Assembly (NCBI GenBank): GCA_964650885.1
Contig: CAZYXG010000041.1
Span: 1 to 24,357, forward strand
Direction of reading: 5' to 3'
DNA length: 24,357 bases
Origin: JAPLFM01 sp964650885
Lineage (GTDB): Bacteria; Bacteroidota; Ignavibacteria; Kapaibacteriales; UBA2268
Part shown: positions 22,152 through 24,357 of the stretch, piece after piece
Layout: each line of letters starts with the position of its first letter
Position numbering within the stretch: the first letter of the stretch is position 1
The notes under the pieces: model-generated
Told to the model about the DNA's origin: nothing
What the model saw: the letters and a program-made list of their open reading frames with translations, nothing else
Database searches by the model: none
Translations under genes and position numbers: made by a program

Positions 22152-22835
22152 CTACCTTATCTGAATTCTCTTGCGGATATATTTATTGTTACCAATTCTA
22201 ACTTCAGCTATGTAATCGCCTTGTGGCATAAGTTTGCCATTGTCGTCTCTGCCGCCCCAGTATAGATTGTAATTGCCAGGGTTTTGTTTGCCTTTAAATA
22301 AAGTATTGATTACCTTTGCTTGAATTGAATAAACCACTACTTCAATTTCATCAGAATATTCAATTGAATATTTAATGTTAGGCCCAACATCTTCTGTGAG
22401 ACCAAGCAAACTACCAATTAGCGACATCGGGATTTTTAATCCATAGCGAGGAAGTGTATTCATATAAGGCACAGCAAGCGAACGTTCTATATTTTCCTGA
22501 TATGCCAATTGTTCATTCCCCGATGGAATAAAGAATTCTTTTGGTATATCTTTCAAATTGTCCAGCACCTTTCCGTAAGGGCTATTGCGTTGCAAGCGAA
22601 TGAAATTCTGCCAGTTCTTGTCGGATTGAGTAATGAAATTCCTCATTTGCACATCAAGTGGCAATTTCAAACGCAATGCTTCCATATAAGCACTATCTTG
22701 CTCTGGAGTAAACTCATTGCGAAAGCCAGAGCGGGGAAGTTCATCGCCATCGGGCTGGGCAATCACAAATTGTAAAGTTGCCAATAATATAATCAGCAAA
22801 AGGAAATATTTCTGGTATTTAGTTTTATTTTTCAA
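22152..22835 (-). CDS. Exported protein with C-terminal FlgD-Ig-like domain
   Basis: Function not recognised. The open frame reaches back to an ATG at 22916, but that start would lie inside and before the S1 gene terminator (22866-22909) and put about 27 odd residues before the signal peptide. I start at TTG 22835, giving KNKTKYQKYFLLLIILLATL as a signal peptide ending FVIAQ (227 residues); TTG 22850 is an alternative. The middle (about 30-150) is helical and charged. The C terminus (about 155-227) resembles FlgD-Ig/T9SS type A sorting domains: YSDEIEVVVYSIQAKVINTL, then GNYNLYWGGRDDNGKLMPQG and DYIAEVRIGNNKYIRKRIQI. It may be a T9SS cargo or a periplasmic protein. Confidence 0.78.
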   Translation of the reverse strand: MKNKTKYQKYFLLLIILLATLQFVIAQPDGDELPRSGFRNEFTPEQDSAYMEALRLKLPLDVQMRNFITQSDKNWQNFIRLQRNSPYGKVLDNLKDIPKEFFIPSGNEQLAYQENIERSLAVPYMNTLPRYGLKIPMSLIGSLLGLTEDVGPNIKYSIEYSDEIEVVVYSIQAKVINTLFKGKQNPGNYNLYWGGRDDNGKLMPQGDYIAEVRIGNNKYIRKRIQIR

Positions 22836-22865
22836 ATTGTACTTCTGCAAAAGAAATAATTTAGC

Positions 22866-22909
22866 AAAAAAAATCCGATATATCTTATCATAAAGTATAT
22901 ATCGGATTT
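22866..22909 (-). terminator. Intrinsic terminator of the S1-domain gene
   Basis: A perfect 13-bp stem: AAATCCGATATAT (22871-22883) and ATATATCGGATTT (22897-22909), with a 13-base loop. On the minus strand it ends in a run of about eight T (22873-22866). It lies 21 bases after the S1 stop. Confidence 0.92.
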
Positions 22910-22930
22910 CAATCAATTTTGTTGCAAATT

Positions 22931-24357
22931 TTATTTGCCAGAACCCAATTTGTCCAAAGTCAAGTTTGAAAGCATATCGCCGAAAGTGATTGCACCAACT
23001 TTAGGGATGTCAACTTTTTCTCCACGACCTTCATAGCGATCTCCACCACGGTTGTCACGGTTATTTGAGCGATTGCCACCACCATTATTTCCACCGCCAG
23101 ACTGTCTGTTCATTGCTTGCTCAGCTTCTTGCTCTTCAGTAAGCACTGGCACAACAATCATAGACTCATCTTCTGGAGATAAATCAGCTACTCTAATTTG
23201 CATTGCATCGCCAACGGCAACAGTCATTTTATTGCCATTCATAAATGCACGCATTTTACTTCTCGGCATAAATGCATCAATTTCTTCAGCTACAGTAACA
23301 ACAGCACCTTTTTCATTCATTTCTGAAATCACTGCACTAAATTCAGCATCAATAGGGTATTTAGCTTGGAATTCACCCCAAGGGCTTTCGCCAACTCTTT
23401 TATAGCTCAATGAAATTGCTTTTTTGTCGATATTGATAGCAACTACTTTGAAATCATAAGCTTTGTTTAATTCCAAAACTAAATTTGGGTTTTTAACTCT
23501 CTTAGTCCAAGAAAGCTCATTGATTCTAACTAAACCGTCAATGCCTTTTTCTAATTCGATATAAGCACCGAAATCAGTAAAACGTCTAACTGTACCATTG
23601 TGAATACTATCAATTGGGAATTTAGCTTCCACTTCTTCCCAAGGAGATTTTTCTAATTCTTTCCTGCTCAAGCCAAGTTTCATTTCTTTTTGATTCACGT
23701 CAATCACAACAGCTTCCAATGTATCGCCTACTTTATATAAGTCCGATGGTTTGTTCACATGTGAGTGAGAAAGTCTAGAAACGTGAATTAAACCTTCAAC
23801 GCCATCTATATTGATGAATACACCAAATGTAGGTAATGAAGAAACAACACCAGTTACTTTTTCGCCAACTTTGAATTTTGCTGCAAATTCTTCAGCAATT
23901 TGACCCTTGCGGCTCACTATGATAGATTTTCTTCCATCATTTTCTTTTGCTTCTATTACGCTTACTTTCAATGTAGAGCCAATTGCATCTTTCATTTCAG
24001 CATCATTAGGTTTTCTGCTCATTGAAAAATGAGAGAATGGCAAGAACAATGGAGCACCTTTATAAGCAACTCTAAATCCACCTGTTACTTTTTCATTTAC
24101 AACTACCTCGATAGTATTTGTAGTTTCAATCATAGCTTTCAATTCATCGAAAACATCGTCCAATTTATCTTGAGTTACTTTTGGAGCTACTGGCACTGCC
24201 ACTTTGTCTGGGTGGACAATAGCAAAATCAGTATCAAGTTTCTCTTCAAAATTTGATGGATTTGAATTATCTGCCACAAGTGAGCCAAATTCGCTATCAC
24301 TTATTGGAACTGGAGCAGCTTCGGTAGGAGCTGTAGCAACTTCAGTAGGAGCTGTAG
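22931..24357 (-). CDS. rpsA: S1-domain RNA-binding protein, probably 30S ribosomal protein S1 (5' end beyond window)
   Basis: S1 helps the small subunit bind and unfold mRNA; it matters most where Shine-Dalgarno sites are weak, as here. The gene is partial: the frame stays open to the window edge, upstream of a GTG at 24277 that might otherwise be taken as the start. Counted from that GTG, four S1 (OB-fold) domains lie at about 50-125 (diverged), 134-205 (GVVSSLPTFGVFINIDGVEG, LIHVSRLS), 218-292 (GTVRRFTDFGAYIELEKGID, GLVRINELSW) and 303-380 (weak). They are joined by repeated linkers ELEKSPWEEVEAKFPID and VGESPWGEFQAKYPID. A Gly/Arg/Asn-rich tail (about 396-420, GGNRSNNRDNRGGDRYEGRG) precedes a conserved-looking end, AITFGDMLSNLTLDKL. 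E. coli S1 has six domains, so this is a shorter form typical of other phyla. Confidence 0.85.
   Translation of the reverse strand, partial: TAPTEVATAPTEAAPVPISDSEFGSLVADNSNPSNFEEKLDTDFAIVHPDKVAVPVAPKVTQDKLDDVFDELKAMIETTNTIEVVVNEKVTGGFRVAYKGAPLFLPFSHFSMSRKPNDAEMKDAIGSTLKVSVIEAKENDGRKSIIVSRKGQIAEEFAAKFKVGEKVTGVVSSLPTFGVFINIDGVEGLIHVSRLSHSHVNKPSDLYKVGDTLEAVVIDVNQKEMKLGLSRKELEKSPWEEVEAKFPIDSIHNGTVRRFTDFGAYIELEKGIDGLVRINELSWTKRVKNPNLVLELNKAYDFKVVAINIDKKAISLSYKRVGESPWGEFQAKYPIDAEFSAVISEMNEKGAVVTVAEEIDAFMPRSKMRAFMNGNKMTVAVGDAMQIRVADLSPEDESMIVVPVLTEEQEAEQAMNRQSGGGNNGGGNRSNNRDNRGGDRYEGRGEKVDIPKVGAITFGDMLSNLTLDKLGSGK
24315..24356. repeat. 21-base tandem repeat in the N-terminal part of the S1 gene
   Basis: Units at 24315-24335 and 24336-24356 differ at two positions. 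On the coding (minus) strand they encode a heptapeptide repeat of Thr-Ala-Pro-Thr-Glu-Val/Ala-Ala type. The array runs off the window edge, so copy number is unknown. Confidence 0.75.

Noticed and set aside
1..24357. CRISPR array, tRNA/rRNA genes, prophage, toxin-antitoxin or defence system
   Set aside because: No regularly spaced repeats, cloverleaf, integrase, transposase or recognised defence gene was found on reading both strands.

Overview
The window is AT-rich chromosomal DNA from a bacterium of the Bacteroidota/Chlorobiota/Ignavibacteriota (FCB) group. This placement is an inference. It rests on a C-terminal type IX secretion (T9SS, type A) sorting domain at 14150-14408, a DPP5-like S9 peptidase of the kind known from Porphyromonas, a PD40 propeller plus OmpA-like protein, weak or absent Shine-Dalgarno sites at most genes, and several TAnnTTTG boxes in intergenic DNA. 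No tRNA, rRNA, CRISPR array, intact insertion sequence or phage gene was seen.

Layout. (1) 313-3181, plus strand: uvrC, then nuoJ-nuoK closed by an intrinsic terminator. (2) 3266-3668: a gene-free stretch with a perfect hairpin, an imperfect 32-bp direct repeat and a 51-codon minus-strand open frame; probably remnants of a dispersed repeat. (3) 3669-5865, plus: a SpoT-like (p)ppGpp enzyme with an intact HD hydrolase and an eroded synthetase, then a small unknown protein and a terminator. (4) 5923-6270: a gene-free stretch with two related hairpin repeats. (5) 6271-8355, minus: secreted dipeptidyl-peptidase 5-like enzyme. (6) 8607-12738, plus: translation cluster rplM-rpsI-rpsB-tsf-pyrH-frr, with a hairpin in the rplM leader, a strong terminator/attenuator between rpsB and tsf, and a terminator after frr. 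(7) 12909-18314, plus: T9SS cargo protein, LD-carboxypeptidase, trmH, and an OmpA-like outer-membrane protein. (8) 18315-21608, minus: fbp and an ABC-2 exporter (ATPase and permease), tightly coupled. (9) 21777-22007, plus: FmdB-type zinc-ribbon protein. (10) 22152-24357, minus: an S1-domain protein (probably ribosomal protein S1) cut by the window edge, followed by a secreted FlgD-Ig-like protein; each has its own terminator.

Most of the content is housekeeping: translation, DNA repair, respiration, stringent response, cell-envelope turnover. I found no convincing undescribed multi-gene system. The points most worth checking are the hydrolase-only RSH protein, the repeat-rich spacer at 3266-3668, the rplM leader hairpin, and the disordered extensions on S1 and S2.

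Four starts were moved from the longest open frame on sequence grounds: spoT-like (3669), pyrH (11450), T9SS cargo (12909) and FlgD-like (22835). The S1 gene is treated as open at its 5' end.
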